Positions 9,563 to 18,355 of a stretch of DNA of 64,000 nt are shown here, piece by piece. Below the pieces are notes generated by a model. The model was not told the DNA's origin, did no database searches, and saw only the letters and a list, made by a program, of their open reading frames with translations. This DNA comes from Halopenitus persicus (GTDB lineage Archaea; Halobacteriota; Halobacteria; Halobacteriales; Haloferacaceae). The DNA is taken from NCBI RefSeq assembly GCF_002355635.1, contig NZ_AP017558.1, positions 1,240,001 through 1,304,000 of the forward strand, written 5' to 3'. The position numbers and the translations under genes were made by a program. Every line of letters begins with the position of its first letter. Positions within the stretch are counted from its first letter, which is position 1.

Positions 9563-9919
9563 TCACCCGATCTCGGTCCTGAGGTGGCTGCCGAGCAGCC
9601 CGCCGATGGCGCCCAGCGCGACCCAGTAGACGAGGACCGCCACGATCGCGAGGACGACGAGCACCGCGATCGAGAAGCCGACGGCGGCGTCGGGGGCCAG
9701 CGGGAGGAACACCAACACGACGAGGAGGATCAGTATCGACGGGACCGACGCGAACAGGCCGGAGAGACCGCCGACGATCGCGCCGTCCTCGGGATCCGTG
9801 CCCTGCAGGTATCCGGCGAGGAGGCCGCCGGCGATCGGCGACAGCGGAACCCAGGTGAGGACGGTGGTCGCGATCGCGCCGATCGCGGCGTTGAGGAGGG
9901 TGTTGCCGTCGGTGTCCAT
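9563..9919 (-). CDS. Small haloarchaeal membrane protein (DUF5518-like)
   Basis: 118 residues from the ATG at 9919; the longer upstream frame is a shadow of the next gene. Hydrophobic throughout, with about four predicted membrane segments: residues 9-38, rich in Ala/Gly (GGLLAGYLQGTDPEDGAIVG follows), then 50-75, 79-100 and 98-112. The 'GGLLAGYLQG' plus 'GAIVGGLSGLFAS' pattern is characteristic of the haloarchaeal DUF5518 family as I recall it. The function is unknown. It converges with trpS (51 bp between stops). Confidence 0.75.
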   Translation of the reverse strand: MDTDGNTLLNAAIGAIATTVLTWVPLSPIAGGLLAGYLQGTDPEDGAIVGGLSGLFASVPSILILLVVLVFLPLAPDAAVGFSIAVLVVLAIVAVLVYWVALGAIGGLLGSHLRTEIG

Positions 9920-10060
9920 ACCGTAACTGAGATCGGTATCGAATATAAAGGCAGGCTCGTGTCGGGCCCGAAGCGCCGTGGGGAGTCCGAACGATGGGAC
10001 GATCCGTGCCGTTTCGCACCGTTCCGCGCCTTTTAACCACGGGACGCGCCAACGGCAGGT

Positions 10061-10591
10061 ATGAGCGAACCACGCGTCCCGGGGACGGCGGACGCGATCG
10101 AGCTCCCGTGTGGGGAGACGATCGGACACGGCGACCTCGATCTCGGGATGCGCGAGTACGACTGCGCGTGCGGGGAGACGCACGCGGTGGTGATGGACGT
10201 CCATCCCCCGGAGCGGTTCCTCCCGGAGTTCCTGGTCGAGGTGTTGCGCGAGGCCGTCGAGACGACCAGCGAGGAGATGCCCGAGTTCGGCACGCCGCAC
10301 CTGCTCGGCGTCGTTCTGGAGGAGTTTCCGGAGCAGGTCGTCGCCGAGGACGCCTCCGAGAACGCGGACGTTGGCTACGCGCTCGTCTGGGTGACCGAGT
10401 TCGACGCGCGGCGGCTCCACGAGGTGATCGTCGAGCTCGTGATCGAGCTGATGGAACACGCCGTGAGCCACGCCGAGGACGACGGCGCGCTGCGGGAGTT
10501 CGAGGAACAGATGACCGAGTTCGACGTCGCCGAGTTCGTCGAGCGATACCGGGCCGAGCGCGACCTCGAGGCCGAGGATCCGTACGCCTAG
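10061..10591 (+). CDS. Conserved haloarchaeal protein (DUF5815-like)
   Basis: 176 residues, soluble and strongly acidic. The N-terminus (PCGETIGHGDLDLGMREYDCACGETHAVVMDVHPPERF) contains a CxCG pair and a second Cys, so a small metal site is possible. The rest is mainly helical with many Glu (ELVIELMEHAVSHAEDD). I recall this as a family restricted to haloarchaea (DUF5815) without known function. The ATG follows an AT-rich TTTTAAC element about 30 bp upstream (10030-10037), a plausible TATA box for a leaderless or short-leader transcript. Confidence 0.75.
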   Translation: MSEPRVPGTADAIELPCGETIGHGDLDLGMREYDCACGETHAVVMDVHPPERFLPEFLVEVLREAVETTSEEMPEFGTPHLLGVVLEEFPEQVVAEDASENADVGYALVWVTEFDARRLHEVIVELVIELMEHAVSHAEDDGALREFEEQMTEFDVAEFVERYRAERDLEAEDPYA

Positions 10592-10706
10592 CCCGTCGAT
10601 TTCGGCCGTCCGGCGGCAAAGTATATAACTGATCGGACGATGTCCGACGAACGTCCGACTCCTGTCTCACTGAACCCTATGTGTGTGGCTCCCGTACGTA
10701 AGACGT

Positions 10707-10913
10707 ATGCACACCCGGGAGTTCGAACCGCTGCGTGGTGTGCTCGCCGAGGCCGAGGAGCCGTTGACGGCGCGGGAGATCCTCTCGCTGCTCGAGGAGC
10801 GCGAGGAGTTCGACAACCCGCACCGCGTCGCGACCGTGTTGGGGCGGTGGGCAGAACGTGGCGAGGTGGAAGTGATCGCCGACAACCCCTACCGATACCG
10901 GCTCAACACGTGA
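10707..10913 (+). CDS. Small winged-helix protein
   Basis: 68 residues from the ATG at 10707; an upstream in-frame start at 10683 would add eight non-conserved residues. The sequence EPLTAREILSLLEEREEFDNPHRVATVLGRWAERGEVEVIADNPYRYRL reads as a single winged helix: helix-turn-helix followed by a two-strand wing ending in YRYRL. Such proteins are common haloarchaeal regulators or zinc-less accessory proteins. No partner is evident. The nearest neighbours (DUF5815-like upstream, carB downstream) are separated by more than 100 bp. Confidence 0.7.
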   Translation: MHTREFEPLRGVLAEAEEPLTAREILSLLEEREEFDNPHRVATVLGRWAERGEVEVIADNPYRYRLNT

Positions 10914-11057
10914 CCCGCCACCAAAACCGGCGAGTCGCGATGACGACGGCCGGCTAGCGGCATCGTCGGGCAAGGAGCGTCGCGACCGGACGAAATCAAG
11001 TACTCGGGCGCGCCCGTCCCTCGATACGTCCCCGACCGTGGTACGTGACCGCATCAC

Positions 11058-11112
11058 TTGCGAATTTCGAAAAACTCCTTCGAGAATCGCATTCTTTCGC
11101 CGGCCTTATTAC
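11058..11112 (+). promoter_or_regulatory. Upstream region of carB: possible Lrp-type site and TATA box
   Basis: The 222 bp between the small HTH gene and carB hold no gene. At 11058-11071 lies ttgcgaatttcgaa, an imperfect dyad whose 9-bp core cgaatttcg (11061-11069) is the exact complement of the core in the carA/lrp intergenic palindrome (38977-38985). About 34 bp downstream, ccttattacg (11103-11112) looks like a TATA element, placed 25-33 bp before the carB ATG, which would give a leaderless mRNA. carA has a similar cttattacc element before its start. Shared regulation is an inference. Confidence 0.45.
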
Positions 11113-11135
11113 GATGTACGCACTCCAGTCGGATA

Positions 11136-14100
11136 ATGAGCGATTCATCAGTGGCCTCCGAGACGACGGAGACGTCCGAGGACCGCACCATCTTGCTCAT
11201 CGGCAGCGGCCCGATCCAGATCGGGCAGGCGGCCGAGTTCGACTACTCCGGCGCGCAGGCGTGTCGCGCCCTGCAGGAGGAGGGTGCTCGGGTCGTCCTC
11301 GTCAACTCGAACCCGGCGACCATCATGACCGACCCCGAGATGGCCGACCGCGTCTACATCGAGCCGATCACGCCCGAGGCGATCGCGGAGGTCATCCGCG
11401 AGGAGAACCCCGACGGCGTCATCGCCGGGCTCGGCGGACAGACCGGGCTCAACGTCACGGCCGAGCTGGCCGAGCTGGGCATCCTCGAGGAGCACGACGT
11501 CGAGATCATGGGAACGCCGCTGGACACCATCTACGCGACCGAGGACCGCGACCTCTTCCGCCAGCGGATGGAGAACCTCGGGGAGCCGGTTCCCGCGTCG
11601 ACGACCATCTCGCTGGACGAGGACGAGTCGGTCACCGACTTCGACGAGGAGGCGTTTCGCGAGCGCGTCCAGGACGCCGTCGACGAGGTCGGCGGGCTTC
11701 CTGTCATCTCGCGGACGACATACACGCTCGGCGGCTCCGGATCCGGCGTGGTCGAGGAGTTCGACGAGCTCGTCGAGCGCGTCCGCAAGGGGCTTCGTCT
11801 CTCCCGGAACGGCGAGGTGCTCATCACCGAGTCGATCTCGGGCTGGGTCGAGCTCGAGTACGAGGTGATGCGCGACGCCGACGACTCCTGCATCATCATC
11901 TGCAACATGGAGAACATCGACCCGATGGGGATCCATACCGGCGAGTCGACCGTCGTAACCCCCTCGCAGGTCATTCCCGACGAGGGTCACCAGGAGATGC
12001 GGGACGTCGCCCTCGAAGTCATCCGCGATCTGGGCATTCAGGGCGGCTGTAACATTCAGTTCGCCTGGCACGACGACGGCACCCCCGGCGGCGAGTACCG
12101 CGTCGTCGAGGTGAACCCCCGCGTCTCCCGCTCGTCCGCGCTCGCCTCGAAGGCGACCGGCTATCCGATCGCCCGCGTGACCGCGAAGGTCGCGCTCGGC
12201 AAGCGCCTCCACGAGATCGACAACGAGATCACCGGCGAGACGACCGCCGCCTTCGAGCCGGCAATCGACTACGTCGTGACGAAGGTGCCGCGCTGGCCCA
12301 TCGACAAGTTCGACGACGTCGACTTCGAGCTGGGGACGGCGATGAAATCGACCGGCGAGGCGATGTCCATCGGCCGGACCTTCGAGGAGAGCATGCTCAA
12401 GGCGCTGCGCTCCTCCGAATACGACCCCGCGGTCGAGTGGACCGACGTCGACGACGAGACGCTGGACGCCGACTACCTCGAGACGCCGACGCCGGACCGC
12501 CCGTACGCGATCTTCGAGGCGTTCGCGCGCGGTTACACCGTCGAGGAGGTGTGTGACCTCACGGGCATCAAGGAGTGGTACGTCGAGCGGTTCAAACGCA
12601 TCGCCGACGCCCACGAGGGCGCCAAGCACGGCGAGTTCACGGACGCGGCGATCGCGGGGTTCACCGACGCCGAGATCGCCGACGCGGCCTCCCCGAAGGC
12701 GCCCGCCGACGCCGAGCCGAAGACGACCTCGACCGACGGCGGCAGCGTGAAGCCCGTCTCGGTCGAGGAGGTCACCTCGTCGACGCCGAGCCGCACCTTC
12801 AAGCAGGTCGACACCTGCGCCGGCGAGTTCGAGGCGTCGACGCCGTACTACTACTCGGCGCGACTGCCCGAATACCTCGCCGGCACCGATGCGGGCAGCG
12901 GCGAGAGCGATTACGGCGAGCTCCAGCAGATCGACCCCGACGTCGAGAGCGTCGTCGTCATCGGCGGCGGACCGATCCGCATCGGCCAAGGCGTCGAGTT
13001 CGACTACTGTGCGGTCCACGCGGTGCGCGCGCTCCGCGAGATGGGCATCGACGCACACGTGATCAACAACAACCCCGAGACCGTCTCGACGGACTACGAC
13101 ACCTCGGACGGGCTCTTCTTCGAGCCGATCACCGCCGAGGAGGTCGCCGACGTCGTCGAGGCGACCGGCGCCGACGGCGTGATGGTCCAGTTCGGCGGGC
13201 AGACCTCCGTGAACGTCGGTGAACCGCTCGAGGCGGAGCTTGAGCGCCGCGACCTCGACTGCGAGATCGTCGGGACCTCCGTGGAGGCCATGGACCTCGC
13301 GGAGGACCGCGACCGCTTCAACGCGCTGATGGACGACCTCGGCATCGCCCAGCCGGCCGGCGGCACGGCGACGAGCCGCGAGGAGGCGCTCGAGCTCGCC
13401 CACGAGATCGGCTACCCGGTCCTGGTGCGTCCCTCCTACGTGCTGGGCGGGCGCGCGATGCGCGTCGTCGAGGACGACGCGGAGCTCGAGGAGTACATCG
13501 AGGAGGCGGTTCGCGTCTCGCCGGACAAGCCGATCCTCATCGACCAGTTCCTCGACGACGCGGTCGAGCTCGACGTCGACGCCGTCTCGGACGGCGAGGA
13601 CGTCCTCATCGGCGGCGTGATGGAGCACGTCGAGAGCGCCGGCGTCCACTCCGGCGACTCGGCGTGTATGATTCCCCCGCGCTCGCTCGACGACGACACC
13701 CTTACCCGGGTGCGCGAGGTGACCGAGGAGATCGCGACCGCGCTCGACACGGTCGGCCTGTTGAACGTCCAGCTCGCGGTGACGGGCGTCCACGACCCCG
13801 ACGCCGACCCGACCGTCTACGTGCTGGAGGCGAACCCCCGCTCCTCGCGGACCGTTCCGTTCGTCTCGAAGGCGACCGGCGTCCCGATCGCGAAGATCGC
13901 CGCGACGGTGATGGCCGGCGAGTCGCTCGCCGACCTCGACGTCGACGAGCAGATCCCCGAACACCTGAGCGTGAAGGAGGTCGTCCTTCCGTTCGACCGC
14001 CTGCCGGGCTCGGACCCTCGTCTCGGTCCCGAAATGAAGTCCACCGGCGAGGTGATGGGCACCGCGACGTCGTTCGGCAAGGCCTACGACAAGGCACAGG

Positions 14101-14459
14101 ACGCGACCGGCAAGCCGATCCCCGAATCGGGGACCGCCGTCGTCGACCTGTCGGCCGACCAGTTCCCGGACCCGGACACCGAGGCCGGCGAGGCGCTCGT
14201 CGACGGCTTCGCGGAGCACTTCGAGCTGTCGACCGCCACCGACCTGATCGAGGCGGCTCGCTCGGGCGAACTGGACCTGATCGTCTCCCGCCAGCGCGAC
14301 CTGCTCGAGGTCGCCGTCGAGGAGGAGATCACCTACTTCTCCACGCCGGCCAGCGCGAAGGCCGCGCTCGAGGCGCTCGATCACGCCGGCGACGACCTGG
14401 ACGTCCTGGCGGTCTCGGACCGCCCGAAGCGCGTCGCCGACTGGGGCGCCGCGGAGTAG
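11136..14459 (+). CDS. carB: Carbamoyl-phosphate synthase, large subunit
   Basis: 1107 residues from the ATG at 11136, the family's usual length (about 1070-1100); an in-frame GTG-type start at 11058 was rejected because it would include promoter-like DNA. Two homologous synthetase halves are visible: LLIGSGPIQIGQAAEFDYSG at the start and VVIGGGPIRIGQGVEFDYC in the second half, each followed by an ATP-grasp domain ([25 protein letters not shown] and NPRSSRTVPFVSKATGVPIA). A Ser/Ala/Pro-rich acidic linker lies between the halves, and a short MGS-like allosteric domain ends the protein. It makes carbamoyl phosphate for pyrimidines and arginine with CarA, whose gene is 23 kb away on the other strand. 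Confidence 0.97.
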   Translation: MSDSSVASETTETSEDRTILLIGSGPIQIGQAAEFDYSGAQACRALQEEGARVVLVNSNPATIMTDPEMADRVYIEPITPEAIAEVIREENPDGVIAGLGGQTGLNVTAELAELGILEEHDVEIMGTPLDTIYATEDRDLFRQRMENLGEPVPASTTISLDEDESVTDFDEEAFRERVQDAVDEVGGLPVISRTTYTLGGSGSGVVEEFDELVERVRKGLRLSRNGEVLITESISGWVELEYEVMRDADDSCIIICNMENIDPMGIHTGESTVVTPSQVIPDEGHQEMRDVALEVIRDLGIQGGCNIQFAWHDDGTPGGEYRVVEVNPRVSRSSALASKATGYPIARVTAKVALGKRLHEIDNEITGETTAAFEPAIDYVVTKVPRWPIDKFDDVDFELGTAMKSTGEAMSIGRTFEESMLKALRSSEYDPAVEWTDVDDETLDADYLETPTPDRPYAIFEAFARGYTVEEVCDLTGIKEWYVERFKRIADAHEGAKHGEFTDAAIAGFTDAEIADAASPKAPADAEPKTTSTDGGSVKPVSVEEVTSSTPSRTFKQVDTCAGEFEASTPYYYSARLPEYLAGTDAGSGESDYGELQQIDPDVESVVVIGGGPIRIGQGVEFDYCAVHAVRALREMGIDAHVINNNPETVSTDYDTSDGLFFEPITAEEVADVVEATGADGVMVQFGGQTSVNVGEPLEAELERRDLDCEIVGTSVEAMDLAEDRDRFNALMDDLGIAQPAGGTATSREEALELAHEIGYPVLVRPSYVLGGRAMRVVEDDAELEEYIEEAVRVSPDKPILIDQFLDDAVELDVDAVSDGEDVLIGGVMEHVESAGVHSGDSACMIPPRSLDDDTLTRVREVTEEIATALDTVGLLNVQLAVTGVHDPDADPTVYVLEANPRSSRTVPFVSKATGVPIAKIAATVMAGESLADLDVDEQIPEHLSVKEVVLPFDRLPGSDPRLGPEMKSTGEVMGTATSFGKAYDKAQDATGKPIPESGTAVVDLSADQFPDPDTEAGEALVDGFAEHFELSTATDLIEAARSGELDLIVSRQRDLLEVAVEEEITYFSTPASAKAALEALDHAGDDLDVLAVSDRPKRVADWGAAE

Positions 14460-14598
14460 TCAGCGTCCCCGACGCTGACGGCGAATCGGGCCCTGACGCT
14501 GGCGGCGACCGACGAGCCACCGTCGACCCGAATCACCGCCGGTTGCGTTTTTCGCGGTCGTCGATGCCGTTATCCGACGCGCAGCCATCGCCATCGAT

Positions 14599-15513
14599 AT
14601 GCCGACCGACCGGTCGAGGACGGGCCCGGCGCCGTCGCCACCCGACGAGATCCCGGCGTCGATCCCCGGTGAGTCACGGGTCCGCGAGACGAACGGCGTC
14701 CGACTGCACGTCGTGGAGGCGGGCCCGGCGGACGGCGAGCTGCTCGTGCTCCTCCACGGCTTCCCGGAGTTCTGGTACGGCTGGCACGCCGCGATCGAAC
14801 CGCTCGCGGCGGCGGGGTTCCGCGTGGTCGTCCCCGACCAGCGCGGCTACAACCTGAGCGGGAAACCCGACGGGATCACTCCCTATCGGATCGACGAGCT
14901 GGCCCGCGACGTCGTCGAGCTGATCGACGCGTACGGCCGCGAGACGGCGCTGATCGCGGGTCACGACTGGGGCGCGGCGGTCGGCTGGTGGCTCGCGCTG
15001 CACCGTCCCGACCGGCTCCGGCGGTTCGTCGCGGTCAACCTCCCGCATCCGACGGTCTTTCGACGGACGCTTCGAACGTCGTGGCGGCAACGCCTGCGGA
15101 ACTGGTACATTCTGGCGTTTCAGCTCCCGTGGCTCCCCGAACGGATTTCTCGGGTGCGGAACTGGGCGCCGGTCGTCGAGGGAATGCGCCGGTCGAGCCG
15201 GCCCGGCGCGTTCGACGCCGAAGATTTCGACCGGTACCGTCGCGCGTGGTCCCGACCCGGAGCGTTCACCGGGATGGTCAACTGGTACCGCGCGGTCGCT
15301 CGCGAGCGGCCGACCCCGGCGCGTACGACCGTCGACGTCCCGACGCTCGTCGTCTGGGGGGCCGGCGACAGGTTCCTCCGGCGGTCGATGGCGGCGGAGA
15401 GTCTCGAGTACTGTTCGGACGGTCGGTTGCTGACGGTCCACGACGCCACCCACTGGGTCCTCCACGAGCGGCCGAACCGGGTGGTTCGGGCGATCCGCGA
15501 GCACGTCGGGTAA
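14599..15513 (+). CDS. Alpha/beta hydrolase, epoxide hydrolase/haloalkane dehalogenase-like
   Basis: 304 residues. The oxyanion-hole motif HGFPEFW (residues 53-59) and the nucleophile elbow GHDWGAA with Asp123 (not Ser) place it in the epoxide hydrolase/dehalogenase group, which attacks through an aspartyl ester. The remaining triad is visible as Asp257 (GAGDRF) and His285 (DATHW). A tyrosine in the cap (NWYRAVAR, Tyr230) could be the ring-opening tyrosine, favouring epoxide hydrolase. It is cytosolic, with no signal peptide; the first 25 residues are Pro/Ser-rich and not conserved. It stands alone, ending 33 bp before the convergent TVP38-family gene. Confidence 0.88.
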   Translation: MPTDRSRTGPAPSPPDEIPASIPGESRVRETNGVRLHVVEAGPADGELLVLLHGFPEFWYGWHAAIEPLAAAGFRVVVPDQRGYNLSGKPDGITPYRIDELARDVVELIDAYGRETALIAGHDWGAAVGWWLALHRPDRLRRFVAVNLPHPTVFRRTLRTSWRQRLRNWYILAFQLPWLPERISRVRNWAPVVEGMRRSSRPGAFDAEDFDRYRRAWSRPGAFTGMVNWYRAVARERPTPARTTVDVPTLVVWGAGDRFLRRSMAAESLEYCSDGRLLTVHDATHWVLHERPNRVVRAIREHVG

Positions 15514-15546
15514 CGAAGGGCCGAGTGGTGCACCGGGACGAACGGC

Positions 15547-16197
15547 TCAGGCGGAACTGGCCCCGGGATCCGACTCGTTCAGATAGAGGCGATAGCACGG
15601 TCCCGCCAGAAGCAGCGCCGCGACGCCGGCCATCCCGAGAAGCAGGACCGGATCGAACGTCACCGCGTCGCCGGCGAGCAGGCGGTCGGCCGAAACCCCG
15701 ACCGCGGCGCCGGCGACCACCCACGGCGTCTCGCCGAGCGCGGTCCCGAGGAGGAAGGGCCGGACGTCGACGCGGGCGAATCCGGCCGCGATCGAGACCG
15801 CGTCGGACGGGACCGGCAGCAGCCGGCTCGCGGCGATCGTTCGCGTCGCGCCGGCGGCCGCGACGAGGCGCACGCCGGCACGCGAGAACCGACTCCCGGA
15901 CGGGTCCCAGCCGGCACGTGCGAGCGCGTACGGCGGGAGCGCGGTGGCCGTCACCAGAGCGATCCCGACCGGAACCCCGGCCCAGCCGTAGCCGTAGCCC
16001 GCGGCGACCGCGATCAACGTCGTCGGGAGCGCGAGCGCCGGCCGGACGACCGCGAGCCCGCACAGGGCGAGCGCGAACAGCGCCGGGTCGTCGGCGATTC
16101 GTTCCACGGGCGCCACGAGCGTTCGCGGGTCGGTCAGCCACGCGGTAAGCACGACGCCGACGAAGGCGACCAGTCCGGCAGCGAGGCGGCGCTTCAC
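15547..16197 (-). CDS. TVP38/TMEM64 (VTT/DedA-like) membrane protein
   Basis: 216 residues starting at a GTG (16197) that precedes KRRLAAGLVAF, a positively charged N-terminus leading into the first membrane helix. About five hydrophobic segments are visible. The central part (RPALALPTTLIAVAAGYGYG, then RLLPVPSDAVSIAAGFARV and LGTALGETPWV) has the PxP and amphipathic re-entrant features of the VTT domain family, whose members act as lipid scramblases or undecaprenyl-phosphate flippases. The substrate in this organism is unknown. It is transcribed divergently from the DUF5830-like gene. Confidence 0.82.
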   Translation of the reverse strand: MKRRLAAGLVAFVGVVLTAWLTDPRTLVAPVERIADDPALFALALCGLAVVRPALALPTTLIAVAAGYGYGWAGVPVGIALVTATALPPYALARAGWDPSGSRFSRAGVRLVAAAGATRTIAASRLLPVPSDAVSIAAGFARVDVRPFLLGTALGETPWVVAGAAVGVSADRLLAGDAVTFDPVLLLGMAGVAALLLAGPCYRLYLNESDPGASSA

Positions 16198-16231
16198 GCG
16201 ACCGGCTTCCCGACCGACCGATAAACGCCTT

Positions 16232-16275
16232 GTGGAGACGTGGCGGGAACCGCCGTGGAGACGTGGCGGAACGCC
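16232..16275. repeat. Tandem 21-23 bp duplication in the TVP38/DUF5830 intergenic space
   Basis: Two adjacent near-identical copies beginning gtggagacgtggcgg (16232-16254 and 16255-16275) lie between the divergent starts at 16197 and 16332. A TATA-like tttttaag (16308-16315) follows and probably serves the plus-strand gene. Confidence 0.7.
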
Positions 16276-16331
16276 CCGACCCGACCATCCGCGGGTCGTC
16301 CTGGCAGTTTTTAAGCACCGCCGTCGAACGG

Positions 16332-16733
16332 ATGCGCGTGCGCCGTGACCGCTCGCCCGATGGCGACTCGACGCGGGACCGGAAGCGCGAGCTCGGGATC
16401 GAACTCCTCGCCAGCCTCGAGGAGGAATCGCTGCCGCTCCCGGAGGCGATCGACCGGCTCGAGACGGTGACGACGAGCCCCGCACTCACCCGGGAGATCC
16501 TCGACGCCGCACGAAAGCGCGGCATCATCGACCGGGAGGACGGCCGGATCCGGACGCGACGCGGCGGCGCGTCCGTCTCCCTCGACCGTGAGGTCACGGT
16601 CCGCGAGGGCGAGTTCGAGTGCCGCCGCTGCGGGACGTCGATCTCGACCGGCCACTTCCTCGAGCTCGATGCCGGCGATCTCGGGCCGTTCGGCTCCTCG
16701 TGTATCCGGGCCGTGCTCGGCCGGGACGGGTGA
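16332..16733 (+). CDS. Conserved haloarchaeal HTH/zinc protein (DUF5830-like)
   Basis: 133 residues from the ATG at 16332, chosen because a tttttaag TATA-like element sits about 20 bp upstream and the upstream extension overlaps the 23-bp repeat. The N-terminal half (LGIELLASLEEESLPLPEAI, then LTREILDAARKRGIIDRE) looks like a winged helix. The C-terminal half has a Cys pair and distal residues (FECRRCGTSISTGHFLELDAG, then FGSSCIRAVLG) suggestive of a small zinc site. I recall this as haloarchaeal family DUF5830; function unknown. Confidence 0.75.
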   Translation: MRVRRDRSPDGDSTRDRKRELGIELLASLEEESLPLPEAIDRLETVTTSPALTREILDAARKRGIIDREDGRIRTRRGGASVSLDREVTVREGEFECRRCGTSISTGHFLELDAGDLGPFGSSCIRAVLGRDG

Positions 16734-16770
16734 GACGATCGGGGGAGGGATCCCGGTGGAGTGGATGCCG

Positions 16771-18060
16771 TCAGCGACCGCGACGAAGCTCCTCGATCAG
16801 CTGCTCGATGAGCGTGGCTTGCTCGTCGAGCCGCTCCGCCTGCTGCTCGACGGCGACCCGCAGCGCGGCGACCTCCTCGGCGAGGTCCTCGTCCGTCACT
16901 CCGGCCGGTTCGAACCCGGAGTCGGCGAAGTCGGCGTCCATTGTGGCGGTCTCGCCGGACGCGTTCGCGTCGCGGGCGGACCGGGCGCCGTCGGCGTCGC
17001 CACGTGCCGCCGCGCCGTCGCCAGCTTCACGGGTGGAGTCCCTCGTGGCGTTCGCCGATCCGGTCTGCTGAGGTCCGGATCGTGAGGCCCCGGCAGCACC
17101 ACGTTCCGACGACGTCGACACCGTGTCCGCCGACGCCGTCGAAGCGGACGCATCGGCACCGGCGTCGGCGGCCGCGTTCGACGTCGCCTCCTGGGAGTCC
17201 GGCGCGAGCGGGTCCCCGGATCCAGCCGACTCGGTCTCACCGGAAACGTCCCCGTTTCGACCCATCGACTCCATCGAAGCGTCGACCCCGGGGTCCGCCT
17301 CGGCGTTCGCCTCGGCGTCGGCCGCCGGCGACGCCGAGAGGGGATCCACGCCGACGCCGAAGTCCGGCGAGCCGTCCCCGCCCGCCTCGTCGCTTGCGTC
17401 GGCGGCCGCCGCGTCGGCCTCCTGTGCACGAACGGCTCGCAGCTCCGCGGGGCTCTCGACGTCGTGGTAGCTGCAGACGGCGTCGGTCAGGGTCTCCCGG
17501 ACCTCCCTGGCCGACTCGTTCGGGGTCTTGAACCGCTCCTGGCGGTTCTGTAGGGTGAGTACGACCGAGGTCGCGACGGTCCCCTCCTCGAAGCCGAGGT
17601 CGGTGACGTCCTCGTAGTGGAACTCCTCGAACTCCTCGTCCCAGACGACCGACCCGATGTGTTTGACGAGCCGGTCGCTGGTGATGATGAGCGTCAGCTC
17701 CGAGAAGCGGAAGGTACTGATGACCGACTCGCCCGGGTCGGTGACGCCGGCCGCCGAGAGCACGCCCGCCAGGATCGGGTGGAGGGCGTCGTCGGTCCGT
17801 TTGGCCGGGATCGTGATCGTCTCCTCCCCGTCGAGCCCGCGGTCGAGGGAGATCTTGGTCTTGCGGCGGCCCTCGGAGACGTCGACCCGCTCGGCCCCGT
17901 GTGGGTACGTCTCGACGGTCTCATCGGATAGCAGTCCGTCGGACCGGTAGACGAGCGTCCGTGTCGGCGTCACCGCGAGGGCATCCTCGCCGCCGAGGTC
18001 GACGTGGGCGGCGACGTCCTCCTCGCCGACTGCCGATGCGAGCAGGTCGGGAAGACTCAT
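16771..18060 (-). CDS. Haloarchaeal PH-like domain protein with disordered linker and C-terminal coiled coil
   Basis: 429 residues from the ATG at 18060; an alternative ATG at 18072 would add four residues. Residues 1-185 form a mostly beta region (LAVTPTRTLVYRSDG, TLIITSDRLVKHIG, FEEFHYEDVTDLGFEEG) resembling a duplicated PH-like/bacterial-PH fold. Residues 190-385 are a low-complexity Ala/Ser/Asp/Gly linker. The last 40 residues are a clear coiled coil (LAEEVAALRVAVEQQAERLD and on to EELRRGR), probably for oligomerisation. The family is haloarchaea-specific as far as I know (DUF7115-like). No membrane segment and no catalytic motif is seen. It is transcribed away from tRNA-Met. Confidence 0.72.
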   Translation of the reverse strand: MSLPDLLASAVGEEDVAAHVDLGGEDALAVTPTRTLVYRSDGLLSDETVETYPHGAERVDVSEGRRKTKISLDRGLDGEETITIPAKRTDDALHPILAGVLSAAGVTDPGESVISTFRFSELTLIITSDRLVKHIGSVVWDEEFEEFHYEDVTDLGFEEGTVATSVVLTLQNRQERFKTPNESAREVRETLTDAVCSYHDVESPAELRAVRAQEADAAAADASDEAGGDGSPDFGVGVDPLSASPAADAEANAEADPGVDASMESMGRNGDVSGETESAGSGDPLAPDSQEATSNAAADAGADASASTASADTVSTSSERGAAGASRSGPQQTGSANATRDSTREAGDGAAARGDADGARSARDANASGETATMDADFADSGFEPAGVTDEDLAEEVAALRVAVEQQAERLDEQATLIEQLIEELRRGR

Positions 18061-18198
18061 TTGCGAATGCATTCGCCGCGCCGAGTATAAATCCGCGGGT
18101 CGATCGACGGCGGTCCGCTGCGATGAACCCTGTCTCACGGTCGCAAACCGCCCGCGGATGGGAAGGTTAAAGGGTTTCATCCCGGTACGTGCAACTGC

Positions 18199-18354
18199 GG
18201 CCGGGTGGCTTAGCTGGACATAGCGCCGCACTCATAGGGTTTCAGAGATTCGGTGCGGCAGTCGCCTTGGAAGCGTCCGCGACCCCGCCGGGGCCCCGCC
18301 GAGCCTCGGACCTGGGCGATGCGGAGATCGCGGGTTCGGAGCCCGCCCCGGCCA
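18199..18354 (+). tRNA. Elongator tRNA-Met (CAT) with an intron
   Basis: Exon 1 at 18199-18236 and exon 2 at 18319-18354 fold into a 74-nt cloverleaf: acceptor ggccggg/cccggcc with discriminator A, a D arm gctt...tagc, anticodon stem ccgca/tgcgg with loop c-t-CAT-a-a, and T stem gcggg/cccgc. The intron (about 18237-18318, 82 nt) sits after position 37, the standard archaeal site cut by EndA; an intron of about 75 nt is known in the elongator tRNA-Met of Haloferax volcanii. Odd: the T loop reads ttcggag, with G where A58 is nearly universal. No CCA is encoded. The final 21 bp are repeated downstream (see island). Confidence 0.9.
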
Positions 18355-18355
18355 T
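18335..18355. repeat. Left attachment repeat (inside tRNA-Met 3' end)
   Basis: 21 bp beginning ttcggagcccg and ending ggccat; covers the T loop, the T stem 3' strand and the acceptor 3' strand. Identical to 19220-19240. The base before it differs (g here, a in the other copy) and so does the sequence after it. Confidence 0.8.

Noticed and set aside
11148-14384. 1078-codon open frame antisense to carB
   Set aside because: GC-rich haloarchaeal genes give long antisense frames; its composition (Arg/Leu/Val/Gly/Asp runs, no domain) mirrors carB codons, while carB is fully recognisable.
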